NCBI GenBank assembly: GCA_947474365.1
Contig: CANJIU010000100.1
Coordinates: 1 to 36,528 of the forward strand
DNA: 36,528 nt
From: Opitutia bacterium
GTDB taxonomy: Bacteria > Verrucomicrobiota > Verrucomicrobiia > Opitutales > Opitutaceae
Reading direction: 5' to 3'
The position numbers and the translations under genes are program-made. This document shows, in pieces, positions 1-7,944 of this stretch. A model generated the notes under the pieces. It did no database searches. It worked only from the letters and a program-made list of their open reading frames with translations, and had not been told where the DNA came from. Positions within the stretch are counted from its first letter, which is position 1. Each line of letters begins with the position of its first letter.

Positions 1-44
1 AGGAGGCAACGGGCAGGCTCCAAGCAGCCTGCCCGTTGCCTCCT
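1..44. terminator. Strong inverted repeat, probable terminator of an upstream gene
   Basis: Positions 1-19 and 26-44 are perfect reverse complements (19 bp, GC-rich) around a 6-base loop CCAAGC. The following bases (TCATCC) are not a clean T-run, so this is not a canonical intrinsic terminator, but so stable a hairpin at the edge of a transcription unit most likely ends transcription of a gene to the left of the window. It separates the wza-wzc pair from whatever lies upstream. The arm could continue beyond the window edge. A recombination or dispersed-repeat role cannot be excluded. Confidence 0.6.
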
Positions 45-226
45 TCATCCTCTGCTGCACCCACCTTACACCTCGGCTCCCCAACACACGTAGTTCGATC
101 AGCGCTGGCTTCAGTTTACCCGGGTCAGGATCTCTATGGGTCTTTCTGAGCTCCACCGTCAGACGGCTTGACGTTACCCCCACAAACAAGGAAGGTCTCG
201 GCATAAATTGCCATTCTCTGCCGTCA
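45..226 (+). other. Leader region upstream of the polysaccharide export pair
   Basis: No gene is seen between the inverted repeat and the wza-like start. A TTGACG hexamer at 168-173 and an AT-rich CATAAATT at 202-209 are the only promoter-like elements, but they are too far apart (about 28 bases) for a standard sigma70 pair, so I do not call a promoter. There is no clear Shine-Dalgarno before the ATG at 227. Confidence 0.3.
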
Positions 227-862
227 ATGAATCCGCGTACGCTACGTCTCATCACACTTCACGCTCTTGCCATATGCTTGCCATTGGCGCAGGCCGCTCA
301 AAAAGAAGCTTCCACTTCGGGAGAAGTTAAGAAATCCGGGGAGGTCGGAAACGCGGACTATCTGCTCCAACCTCAGGACACCCTGAGGGTTCAAGTCTAC
401 CAAGAGGAAGACATCAACCGCCAGGGAGAGGTGAGCATTTCGCAAGAGTTCACCATTTTTCTGCCGCTGATCGGTACGATCAACCTCAAGGGCAAGACCG
501 CCCGCCAGGCCGAGGGCATGATTCGGGATCTCTACGATAAGGATTACCTCGTGAAACCGCAGGTCAGTGTGACCGTGACCAAGTACGCGGAACGCAGCGT
601 GAATGTTTTCGGTGCGGTCAATTCAGCCGGACGAAAATTATTTCCCCCGGAACGTGGTCTGACGATCCTCGACGCGATCTCCCTGGCTGGCGGACACAGC
701 CGACTTGCCGATCTGAAGAAGGTAAAGTTGACGCGGACCACCGGGGAAGGTGACCCGGTAACAACCACGATCAACGTCGACGAAATCATGAAGGGTGGCG
801 GCAAGGATCCCGTTCAACTTCAGCCCGATGACGTCATCTACGTGGGTGAGCGGCTACTGTAA
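227..862 (+). CDS. Short periplasmic/outer-membrane polysaccharide export protein (Wza/BexD family)
   Basis: This 211-residue protein has a Sec signal peptide (about 1-23, ending AQA before AQ) and no lipobox cysteine, so it is probably not a lipoprotein. Residues about 43-120 match the polysaccharide export domain (YLLQPQDTLRVQVY, then TIFLPLIGTINLKG and an arm ending VSVTVTKY), followed by a single SLBB-type domain from about 124 (VNVFGAVNSAG, LTILDAISLAGG). E. coli Wza has about 379 residues, so this is the short form with fewer ring domains. Its role would be the export conduit for extracellular or capsular polysaccharide, working with the Wzc-like kinase that begins 96 bp downstream. Glycosyltransferases and flippase genes are not in the window. 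The family call is secure; the polysaccharide is unknown. Confidence 0.88.
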   Translation: MNPRTLRLITLHALAICLPLAQAAQKEASTSGEVKKSGEVGNADYLLQPQDTLRVQVYQEEDINRQGEVSISQEFTIFLPLIGTINLKGKTARQAEGMIRDLYDKDYLVKPQVSVTVTKYAERSVNVFGAVNSAGRKLFPPERGLTILDAISLAGGHSRLADLKKVKLTRTTGEGDPVTTTINVDEIMKGGGKDPVQLQPDDVIYVGERLL

Positions 863-958
863 CAAGGGATCGAAAAACAAAAGGGTACTGGTTTGCTGTC
901 ATCACCCCGGCGGATCGTTTCCAGCTTCGCGTGATGATACTCAATATTTCATAAAAAC

Positions 959-3178
959 ATGTCCACGGATCTAGGTCAGAAACTCACACAAGAGGGCAGC
1001 GGTTACGGCTACAATTACGGTGGCTACGCTGCGGGCGGCTACGGCGAGGGCGGTAGCTCCACCGGAGGGAGCGCCCAACGCACCCTGCACGACTACCTGC
1101 TCGTCCTCCGCGAGCGCGTTTGGTATGTCGTCGTCGTCTTTCTCGTCGTGGTCTCAAGCGCGGCGATCTACACGGTCAACCAACCCAAGATTTACCAGTC
1201 GAGCGTGACGGTGCAGATTTTCCGCCGCGACCCGACCGTGATGCAGGTGGCGCAGGTGGTCGACACGGACATCCGCAGTGCGGAAGACCTGAACACCCAG
1301 ATGAAGATCATCGAGAGTGCCCGCATGGTTCAGCGCGTGGCGGATCGGATCAAGGGCGACGATTTACGGGCCTTTCTCCTCCCCTACGGTTTGACGCCCG
1401 CCGACAGCGCCGTCATTCCGGGAATTCTCGGTGGGAACCGCAAAGTCGCGCTCCAACGTCTGACGTTGGTCGTTGTCATTTCCTATCAGCATCAGGACCG
1501 CGTGGTCGCCGCCAAGGTCGCCAATTTCTTCGCGGAAGAGTATCTCAACCACAACTTGGCAATGCGGAGTCTGGAATCCTCCAAGGCGATCGATGACCTC
1601 AAGGCAACCGTCGAAGAGCAACAGAAACGCGTCGAGAGAATGGCACGCGAGCTCCAGGAATATCGGGAAAAGACCATCATGGTATCGCTCGACCAGAGAA
1701 AGGACATCGTGAACGAGTCCCTGCGGGCGTCAAATCAAGCGGCCGGCGCGGCTGGAAACGTCCTCAGCGCTGCCGAAGTGCGTCTGAACCAGCTCAAGGA
1801 GCTCAAGGCCAAGGGCGGGAATCTCACTGACCTCGCCTTTATCGCCAACAACGGGTTGATAACGTCCCTCACGAATCAATTGGCGGGACAAAAAATCACC
1901 CTCGCCACCCTGCAGGAGCGCTACCGCAAAGGGCACCCCAAGTACATCGAGGCGGCAAACGCGATGGCGCAAACCGAGCGGGAACTTGAGCGTGCGGTCA
2001 CAACCGCCGCGGCGCAGGTCGAATCCGATTATCAAAACGCCCTGAAGAATTTCCAACAACAACAGCAGGAACTGACCAAGCGCCGGCAGGAGTCGCTGGA
2101 CTTGGACCGCGCGGCCTTGGAATACAACAATCGCGAACGCGAACTAAAGACGAACGAGCAAATCCTGCAGACGATCGTTGGCCGCAGCCGCGAGACCACG
2201 ATGACGAGCAGCATCAGCAGCCAAAACGCGCGCATCGTGGATTTGGCGGTGCCGAGCCGCGAAGGCTCGTATATCTCGCCTAACATCCCGCTGAATCTCG
2301 GACTTGGTGTCGTAGGCGGACTCGGCCTCGGCCTCGCCTTCGCCTTCTTCGTGGCGTTCCTCGATGACCGCGTGAAGAGCTCCTACGACGTCGAAGGCGT
2401 GGTCGGACTGCCGCTGATCGGAATCATCCCGCAGATCAAGAAGATGGAGCAGCAGGAAAAGGCCCAGGTCGTGATGAACAATCAAGACCGCCAGGTCGCC
2501 GAGGCGTTTCTCACGCTCCATTCCGGCCTGCGCCTGAAAGAGGAGGCCAAGAACGCAAAATGCATCCTGACGACCAGCACCATCCCCGGCGAGGGCAAGA
2601 CGTTTTGCACGATCAACCTCGCCCTCACCTTTGCCTCCCATGGAGAACGCGTCGTCGTGGTGGATTGCGATTTGCGCAAACCGAACGTGCACAAATCGCT
2701 CGGACTTGAAAACCGCCGCGGTGTAATCGACATCTGCGCCGGCACCTCAACCATCGAACAAGCCGTGCTAAAGAACGTGCACCCGAACTTCGATGTCATC
2801 CCGACGGGCGGCCGTGCGAAAAACCCGACCCAGATTCTCAATAGCAAGGGTTTCGAGGAAATGATCGCCAATCTGCGCAAGAGCTACGATCGGGTCTTCG
2901 TGGACACCCCGCCGCTGGCGGCCGTGAGCGACGCGCTGATCATCCTTCCGTTGGTCGACGGTTCGGTTTTCGCCATCTTCTTCAACAAGGTTCGCCGGAA
3001 GGCGGCCCAGTTCAGCGCGAAGAAGCTCGCCGAAGGTAATGTGCCGGTCTTCGGTGCGGTCCTCAACGGACTCAATCTGGCGGTCTCGGGCTACTACTAC
3101 GCCCAGTATTACGACAAGTCCTACAAAGACTACTACGTGACCGCGGCGAGCCGCGACGGCGAAGGTCAGGAGAGGTAG
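959..3178 (+). CDS. Polysaccharide co-polymerase / tyrosine autokinase (Wzc-like BY-kinase)
   Basis: This inner-membrane protein of 739 residues should control chain length and export of polysaccharide. In order: a Gly/Tyr-rich cytoplasmic N-tail (about 13-38), a first membrane segment (54-74), a Wzz-type periplasmic region with long coiled coil (about 195-430), a second membrane segment (about 437-470), and a cytoplasmic BY-kinase. The kinase has Walker A GEGKT at 544-548, Walker A' VVVVDCDLRKP at 565-575 and Walker B VFVDTPP at 646-652. The C-terminus carries the autophosphorylation cluster, with tyrosines at 712-714, 717, 718, 722, 725 and 726. All catalytic motifs look intact. It follows the Wza-like gene on the same strand and is probably co-transcribed; the next gene is convergent. 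The Tyr-rich N-terminus is unusual. Confidence 0.92.
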   Translation: MSTDLGQKLTQEGSGYGYNYGGYAAGGYGEGGSSTGGSAQRTLHDYLLVLRERVWYVVVVFLVVVSSAAIYTVNQPKIYQSSVTVQIFRRDPTVMQVAQVVDTDIRSAEDLNTQMKIIESARMVQRVADRIKGDDLRAFLLPYGLTPADSAVIPGILGGNRKVALQRLTLVVVISYQHQDRVVAAKVANFFAEEYLNHNLAMRSLESSKAIDDLKATVEEQQKRVERMARELQEYREKTIMVSLDQRKDIVNESLRASNQAAGAAGNVLSAAEVRLNQLKELKAKGGNLTDLAFIANNGLITSLTNQLAGQKITLATLQERYRKGHPKYIEAANAMAQTERELERAVTTAAAQVESDYQNALKNFQQQQQELTKRRQESLDLDRAALEYNNRERELKTNEQILQTIVGRSRETTMTSSISSQNARIVDLAVPSREGSYISPNIPLNLGLGVVGGLGLGLAFAFFVAFLDDRVKSSYDVEGVVGLPLIGIIPQIKKMEQQEKAQVVMNNQDRQVAEAFLTLHSGLRLKEEAKNAKCILTTSTIPGEGKTFCTINLALTFASHGERVVVVDCDLRKPNVHKSLGLENRRGVIDICAGTSTIEQAVLKNVHPNFDVIPTGGRAKNPTQILNSKGFEEMIANLRKSYDRVFVDTPPLAAVSDALIILPLVDGSVFAIFFNKVRRKAAQFSAKKLAEGNVPVFGAVLNGLNLAVSGYYYAQYYDKSYKDYYVTAASRDGEGQER

Positions 3179-3183
3179 ATCAT

Positions 3184-3211
3184 CGGGGCCGCGGTTGACT
3201 CGTCAGCCCCG
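3184..3211. terminator. Weak hairpin between convergent wzc-like and alcohol dehydrogenase genes
   Basis: CGGGGC at 3184-3189 pairs with GCCCCG at 3206-3211, with an inner TGAC/GTCA pairing. It lies in the 44-bp gap between the stop codons of two convergent genes, so it may serve both, but it lacks a T-tract on either strand. Confidence 0.3.
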
Positions 3212-3222
3212 GCCCGTCCGCG

Positions 3223-4251
3223 TCAGTCGAGCGACACGATAGCCTTGATGACGCCGGTCTCGGGTTTGAGCCAGGTCGGGAATTCGGCGATCATGTCGTC
3301 GAATTTCGTTCGGTGCGTAATCCACGGACGCGTATCGATCGTGCCGTCCTCGATGAGCCGGATGATGCGCGCGAAGTCTCCGGACAACGCGTTGCGCGAC
3401 GCAAGGATTCCCAGTTCGCGACGATGCATCACCGGCGCGTGGAGAAACGACACCTCCTGCTGCGTGATGCCGACGTAGACGAGCCGGCCCCCGAAGGCAC
3501 AATACTCGAGCGCGGCACCCATCGATTTATTGCTGCCCGTGGCGTCAATTACCACATCGGCAAGCTGTCCGTTCGTGATGGCAGCGAGCATCTTCAGCTC
3601 CGAGCCGTCTCCTTTCGCCAGAATGGTGTGAGCCACGCCCATTTTTTCCCGGCAAAAGGCCAGCCGCCCCTCGCTGATGTCGACCACAATACAGGTGGCG
3701 CCCGCGACCTTCACAAACTCGATCGCTGACAGGCCGATCGGGCCCGCACCGATGACGAGCACGTGATGGCCGGCTTTGATGCCGGCGCGGTCGACCGCAT
3801 GGCAACCGATGGCGAGCGTTTCCACCAGCGCCAGCTGTTCAAAACTGAGTTGTCGCGACACGTGGAGCTTGCGCGCCGGCAGCAGCATGCGTTCGCACAT
3901 TCCTCCGTCGCACATCACACCGAGGGTCTTGTGCTGCTCGCAACAATTGGTCAGACCACGCCGGCAGGAATAACAACGCTGGCAATTGATGTAGGGCTCA
4001 ACCGAGCAATGATCACCGGGGTGCACATTGGAGACGCCCTCGCCAACCGCCAGCACTTCTACACCGAGCTCGTGCCCGGGAATCCGCGGGTAAGAATAGA
4101 AAGGCATCTTGCCCAGAAACCCACCGTAGTCCGTCCCGCAAATCCCAATCCGGTGAATCCGCAACAGCGCCTCGCCTGGTCCTGGAGCGGCAGGCTCGCT
4201 GATGTCGAGCGGGCGAAACGATTTCGGTTGTTCGAGTTGGATGGCTTTCAT
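3223..4251 (-). CDS. Zinc-dependent alcohol dehydrogenase, L-galactonate 5-dehydrogenase (LgoD)-like
   Basis: A medium-chain dehydrogenase of 342 residues, expected to be cytoplasmic. The catalytic zinc ligands are visible: C38 (GICGTD), H60-E61 (PGHE) and E144 (VETLAIGCHAV). The structural zinc cysteines are C90, C93, C96 and C104. The Rossmann motif GAGPIG is at 168-173, and D191 ending the second strand favours NAD over NADP. By eye it resembles E. coli LgoD/YjjN, which oxidises L-galactonate to D-tagaturonate: shared patterns include PFxSYPRxxGHE, G-x-TNCCE, VIDATG and a late SRNA. Sorbitol or other polyol dehydrogenase activity is the main alternative. It is the last gene of the minus-strand sugar-acid run, 125 bp after the aldo/keto reductase, with a repeat-bearing gap, so it may be separately controlled. 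Confidence 0.85.
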   Translation of the reverse strand: MKAIQLEQPKSFRPLDISEPAAPGPGEALLRIHRIGICGTDYGGFLGKMPFYSYPRIPGHELGVEVLAVGEGVSNVHPGDHCSVEPYINCQRCYSCRRGLTNCCEQHKTLGVMCDGGMCERMLLPARKLHVSRQLSFEQLALVETLAIGCHAVDRAGIKAGHHVLVIGAGPIGLSAIEFVKVAGATCIVVDISEGRLAFCREKMGVAHTILAKGDGSELKMLAAITNGQLADVVIDATGSNKSMGAALEYCAFGGRLVYVGITQQEVSFLHAPVMHRRELGILASRNALSGDFARIIRLIEDGTIDTRPWITHRTKFDDMIAEFPTWLKPETGVIKAIVSLD

Positions 4252-4268
4252 GAGGGAGGAGTCAGGAG

Positions 4269-4380
4269 CTGAGAGTTGATCGTTGAGAGCAGGCCATGAC
4301 AGTTGGAGTTTTTCCGCCGTTTCCTACGGCTCGGGGTCTCAACGCTCAGCCCGCAACTCTCAACGATTGCCTTAACTCAG
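4269..4380. repeat. Intergenic inverted repeat between aldo/keto reductase and alcohol dehydrogenase
   Basis: ATCGTTGAGAG at 4279-4289 is a perfect 11-bp complement of CTCTCAACGAT at 4357-4367, and CTGAGAGTT at 4269-4277 pairs imperfectly with AACTCAG at 4374-4380. The right arm overlaps the TGA stop of the aldo/keto reductase (complement of 4377-4379). The words are simple permutations of GAG, GTT and GAT, unlike the surrounding coding DNA. No T-tract follows, so it may be an RNA-stability hairpin or a dispersed repeat rather than an intrinsic terminator. Confidence 0.6.
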
Positions 4381-5309
4381 TTGTTTTCCGGCAGACCTTC
4401 CTTGTGACCGAGATTTTTCACCGGCGCGAAAATCGCCCGCACTTCGGCGAGCAGAGCGCGGTCAATCGGCTCGGCGGCCCATTTCGCCCAATTGCGGATG
4501 TTGGTCGGGTTGGCACTGCCGGACACCGTCGTGGCGATGTCGGAATTCCCGAGCGAGAACTGCAGCGCCAGTTGCGCGATGTCGACGCCGCGGCTGGCGC
4601 ACAAGGCCGCCGCTTTCCGGGCCGCGGCCTTCACCTCCTCCGGCTCCTTGAGCCAAGCGGGCAAAGGAGCGTTGGTGAGCAGACGAGCACTGAAGGGCCC
4701 GGCATTCATCACGCCGACACCCTTGGCCTTCAGATACGGCACCACTTCATCGGCAAAACGCGTGTTCTGCAACGTGTACTGGTTGTAGCTCAGCACGCAG
4801 TCGACCTTCGTCTGATCGAGAATGAAACGGAATATCTTCATCGGATAGCCGCTGAATCCGATGTAGCGGACTTTCCCCGCCTGCTGGATCTTGCGCAGCG
4901 CCGGCAGCGTCTCGTCGACAATCTGCTGCATCGGCACGAACTCGATGTCGTGGCAGAGGATGATATCAAGGTGGTCGGTGCCCAGGCGATGCAGCGAAAC
5001 ATCGACACTCTCGGCGACTCGCTTTGCCGAAAAATCAAAATGCGTCAGGTCGTAGCGACCGAGCTTCGTGCACAACGTATAGCTGTCGCGCGGCACTCCG
5101 CGCAGCGCGATGCCGAGCAACACTTCGCTCATGCCGCGTCCATAGAAGGGCGACGTGTCGATGAAATTGAGCCCACAGTCGAGGGCGACACGGACACTGC
5201 CCAGTGCCTCGTCGAGCGTGACGCTGCGGAACTCTGCGCCGAGCGAACTGGCGCCGAAACTGAGAATCGGAAGGTGGAGATCGGTCTGGCCGAGACGGCG
5301 GGTTTGCAT
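4377..5309 (-). CDS. Aldo/keto reductase, L-galactose/L-fucose dehydrogenase-like
   Basis: A 310-residue TIM-barrel aldo/keto reductase with the family tetrad visible as D51, Y56 (DTSPFYG), K82 (CTKLGRY) and H120 (ILCHDIEF). Overall it reads like plant L-galactose dehydrogenase, including the FDFSAKRV stretch, HCHDIEF-type active site region, LSYNQYTL, a KGVGVMNAGPFS loop and the closing AIFAPVKNL. Family members oxidise C1 of L-galactose, L-fucose or D-arabinose to the lactone with NAD(P)+. It starts 10 bp after the FucU-like mutarotase, which would supply the right anomer, and sits in the uronate gene run. I infer an L-hexose dehydrogenase; exact substrate and cofactor are not provable from sequence. 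Confidence 0.87.
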   Translation of the reverse strand: MQTRRLGQTDLHLPILSFGASSLGAEFRSVTLDEALGSVRVALDCGLNFIDTSPFYGRGMSEVLLGIALRGVPRDSYTLCTKLGRYDLTHFDFSAKRVAESVDVSLHRLGTDHLDIILCHDIEFVPMQQIVDETLPALRKIQQAGKVRYIGFSGYPMKIFRFILDQTKVDCVLSYNQYTLQNTRFADEVVPYLKAKGVGVMNAGPFSARLLTNAPLPAWLKEPEEVKAAARKAAALCASRGVDIAQLALQFSLGNSDIATTVSGSANPTNIRNWAKWAAEPIDRALLAEVRAIFAPVKNLGHKEGLPENN

Positions 5310-5319
5310 GGCAAAAATT

Positions 5320-5766
5320 TCAGGCGGTGCGGCACCCGACGGTCAACAGCACGTTGGCCCACAGGGATTGATCGGCGGTCTGAATCGTCAGCACGTGATC
5401 GGGGCTTTCCACGTGCTTGTAGAAATCCCACTTCAGAATGGGCTCCAGCCTCAAATCGGTTCCGGCCGCGGCGAGCGCCGCCCGATATTCGTTCCACACC
5501 GGCGGCTCGCCCTGCTGGGCGTAGGGGTCATCCGCCGGAATCCCCATCGTGTTGACGTGGTCGATGGGCACAGCGCTGAGCAACGCCCGCAGCACTTGCA
5601 CCACATTCACGACTCCGGGCGATAGATTCAGGGAAATGACCTCGGCGTTGGGGCCGCGCTTGGTGGAGGCCGGGTAATTGCCGTCGGCGATGAGGATCTT
5701 GGCGTGGTGTCCGGCACGCGCGACGACCCGCAGAATGTCGGGATGAATCAAAGTGGTCTTGAGCAT
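5320..5766 (-). CDS. RbsD/FucU-family sugar mutarotase (L-fucose mutarotase-like)
   Basis: This 148-residue protein has the RbsD/FucU fold signature near its N-terminus: MLKTTLIHPDILRVVARAGH, with the expected catalytic H20 and D28 (LIADGNYPAS), and a C-terminal strand (TADQSLWANVLLTVG) corresponding to the family's substrate-gripping segment. FucU speeds alpha/beta interconversion of L-fucose and related sugars; RbsD interconverts ribose ring forms. The NYPAS pattern after the Asp is closer to FucU. It lies 6 bp after the TIM-barrel isomerase and 10 bp before the aldo/keto reductase, so it probably presents one pyranose anomer of an L-sugar to that dehydrogenase. Since L-fucose is 6-deoxy-L-galactose, L-galactose is an equally reasonable substrate. 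Confidence 0.85.
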   Translation of the reverse strand: MLKTTLIHPDILRVVARAGHHAKILIADGNYPASTKRGPNAEVISLNLSPGVVNVVQVLRALLSAVPIDHVNTMGIPADDPYAQQGEPPVWNEYRAALAAAGTDLRLEPILKWDFYKHVESPDHVLTIQTADQSLWANVLLTVGCRTA

Positions 5767-5772
5767 AATCGG

Positions 5773-6585
5773 TCAGCCCAGCGCTTGCCGCACTGAAGCA
5801 ATCGTCTGGCGGGCCGCGGCCGCGTCATCGGGCAGCGGAATGATTTCCGCCGAAAGGTAACCAGCATAGCCGATCCTTCTCAGCGCCGCGATAATCGGCG
5901 CCACATCGGTGTGCCCAAACCCAATCGCCCGTCGGTTCGAGTCGGCAAAATGCACATGCCCCACCAGCGAACCGGCCTCGATCAGGGCGCCGGCCAGGTT
6001 AGTCTCTTCGATGTTCATGTGGTAGAGATCGGCGAGGATCCGGACGTTGCGAGTGCGGAGCGTGCCGAGCCAGGCCACCGTGTCGCCGAGGCGGTTGAAC
6101 AGGTTAGTTTCATACCGGTTCAACGGCTCATAGAGGAGCGGCACCCGATGACGTGCCGCATGCTCACCGAGATCCTCGAGCGCCTCGCCGAGCCAGACGA
6201 GCGCCTGCGCGCGCGTCACGCCACCCTCCCACCGGCCCTGCATCGAGCCGATGATCGCCGGTGCGGAAAAACGCCCGGCAAAATCGATGATGGCGCGAAT
6301 GAACTCCCGCGCCCGCCCGCGCACCTCCGCGTCGGGATGGGTCAGCATCAGTTTTTTCACCACCCACCCCGCCCCGGTTCCGACGGCGGCAACGCTGAGC
6401 CGGTGCCGCTCGATTAGACCCGGCAGTTCCGCCAACTCGGGCGCATCCGCCGCGGGCGGAAAGACCTCCACCGCGTCGAAGCCCAGTGCGGCCGCGCGCG
6501 CACAGCCATCGGCGAGACCGCTGGAAAAGACAAACGGCCCACCCTTCGTTTCGGGCACCAGTGAAACCGTGATCGCGGAGCGCAT
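5773..6585 (-). CDS. Sugar phosphate isomerase/epimerase family TIM barrel (ketose 3-epimerase-like)
   Basis: A 270-residue protein of the xylose-isomerase-like TIM barrel (AP endonuclease 2) superfamily. Likely metal ligands can be read as E153 (LLYEPLNRYET), D186 (ILADLYHMNIEE), H212 (GHVHFADSNR) and E247 (YLSAEI), which is the Glu-Asp-His-Glu set of tagatose/psicose 3-epimerases. Those motifs favour ketose epimerisation over hydroxypyruvate isomerase or endonuclease IV activity. It lies 18 bp after the transporter stop and 6 bp before the fucU-like gene, so it belongs to the same transcript. Which keto-sugar or keto-acid it acts on is unknown; a role on an L-ketose or a uronate-derived intermediate would fit. 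Confidence 0.8.
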   Translation of the reverse strand: MRSAITVSLVPETKGGPFVFSSGLADGCARAAALGFDAVEVFPPAADAPELAELPGLIERHRLSVAAVGTGAGWVVKKLMLTHPDAEVRGRAREFIRAIIDFAGRFSAPAIIGSMQGRWEGGVTRAQALVWLGEALEDLGEHAARHRVPLLYEPLNRYETNLFNRLGDTVAWLGTLRTRNVRILADLYHMNIEETNLAGALIEAGSLVGHVHFADSNRRAIGFGHTDVAPIIAALRRIGYAGYLSAEIIPLPDDAAAARQTIASVRQALG

Positions 6586-6603
6586 ACGACGTTCGACCGA
6601 TCC

Positions 6604-7914
6604 TCAGACTTCTTCCAAATGCGTCATCTCAAATTTGGGTGCGAGCAGATGCTGAAGCGCAAACGCGAGCAGATAGGCGCCAGCGCAGATGGCGAAGAGC
6701 ACCGCATAGCCACCGGAGATGTTGTCCTGCGCCTTGAAGCGATCGAGCAACTGGCCCGCGAGGATCGGGAAGAGAAAACCCACACCCGAACCCGCCATGC
6801 CGCCGAGGCCGACCACCGAGGCGACCGCGCGCTTGGGAAACATGTCCGACGCCGTCGTGAACAGATTGGCCGACCACGCCTGGTGCGCGGCACATGCGAG
6901 GCCGATGAGGACAACCGCCATCCAGTCGCCCGCGCTCTTCACGAAGACAATCGGCAGCACGCAGCAAGCGAAGAACAGCATCCCGGTCTTGCGGGCTCGC
7001 GTCACGCTCCAGCCGGATTTCACGAGGGCGCCAACGACCCAGCCGCCAAAGATACTCAGCACGGTCGCCATGCCGTAAATCGTCGCGAGCATGTAGCCGC
7101 TCTCCTTGATGTTGAGGTGGCGGGTCTGCTTGAAGAAGTCCGGCAGCCATGTGAGGAAAAACCACCACACCGGATCGGTCAGCGCCTTCGCCACGACAAA
7201 CGCCCATGTCTGCCGGTAGCCGAGCAGGCCAATCCAGGAGATCTTTTCCCCATCGCGGCTCGTGTCGTCGCGATCGCTGCGGATGTGCTCCAGCTCCGCC
7301 GCATTCGCTGCGCCGACCTTTTCCGGGACGTTGTAGAACGGGATCCAAAAGAACAGCCAGAGGAAGCCGGCGATGCCGGCAAAGATGAACGCCCAATGCC
7401 AGCCCAGCGAAAGCGCGATTGCCGGAACCGCGAGCGGAGCGACGATCGCACCGACATTGGTACCGGAATTGAAGATCGCGGTCGCGGTCGCCCGCTCGCG
7501 TTTTGGAAACCACAGCGCGACCGCCTTGATCGCCGAGGGGAAATTACCGCCCTCTCCCAAGCCAAGCATCACCCGCGCAAAATAGAAGCCGCTGATGCTC
7601 ATCACCAGCGCGTGCCCAACCGCCGCGATGCTCCAGGCCGCGATCGACACCGCGTAGCCGATCTTCGTGCCATACTTGTCCACAAACCAGCCGAAGATCA
7701 TCAGGCTCACCGCGTAGGAGAGCTGAAAAAACGCATTGGTGTAGCCGAACTGCTCGTTCGTCCAATGCAACTGCTCGTCGAGGATCGGCTTGATCAGCGC
7801 GAGAATCTGCCGGTCGATGTAGTTGATCGTCGTCGCAAAAAACAGCAGCGCGCAGACGACCCAGCGGTAATTGGAAGGTTTCAGATCGGTGCCGGGCGAC
7901 AGGGTGCTGGCCAT
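6604..7914 (-). CDS. MFS transporter, anion:cation symporter family, ExuT/hexuronate-type
   Basis: A 436-residue inner-membrane protein with about 12 hydrophobic segments. The start carries TTINYIDRQILALIKPIL, the first loop has FGWFVDKYGTKIGY, and the fourth/fifth segment region has ARVMLGLGEGGNFPSAIKAV, all typical of the ACS branch of the major facilitator superfamily, which imports hexuronates and other sugar acids with protons. It lies 30 bp downstream of uxaC, so I infer import of glucuronate and/or galacturonate, or of aldonates such as L-galactonate. ACS members also carry tartrate and phthalate, so substrate rests on context. The ATG at 7914 is followed by a 15-residue hydrophilic N-tail, normal for the family. 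Confidence 0.9.
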   Translation of the reverse strand: MASTLSPGTDLKPSNYRWVVCALLFFATTINYIDRQILALIKPILDEQLHWTNEQFGYTNAFFQLSYAVSLMIFGWFVDKYGTKIGYAVSIAAWSIAAVGHALVMSISGFYFARVMLGLGEGGNFPSAIKAVALWFPKRERATATAIFNSGTNVGAIVAPLAVPAIALSLGWHWAFIFAGIAGFLWLFFWIPFYNVPEKVGAANAAELEHIRSDRDDTSRDGEKISWIGLLGYRQTWAFVVAKALTDPVWWFFLTWLPDFFKQTRHLNIKESGYMLATIYGMATVLSIFGGWVVGALVKSGWSVTRARKTGMLFFACCVLPIVFVKSAGDWMAVVLIGLACAAHQAWSANLFTTASDMFPKRAVASVVGLGGMAGSGVGFLFPILAGQLLDRFKAQDNISGGYAVLFAICAGAYLLAFALQHLLAPKFEMTHLEEV

Positions 7915-7944
7915 CGTGATGGGGGTTTGGGGCGGACGTCCGGA

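Noticed and set aside
195..212. Sigma54-type promoter before the wza-like gene
   Set aside because: GG and GC elements around GGCATAAATTGC are 8 bases apart rather than the required 10.
899..937. Hairpin TCATCAC/GTGATGA in the gap between the wza-like and wzc-like genes
   Set aside because: Seven base pairs with a 25-base loop is weak and could arise by chance; not reported as a feature.
4296..5555. 419-codon plus-strand frame opposite the aldo/keto reductase and fucU-like genes
   Set aside because: Shadow of clear family members on the minus strand; Arg-rich low-information translation with no signal or motif.
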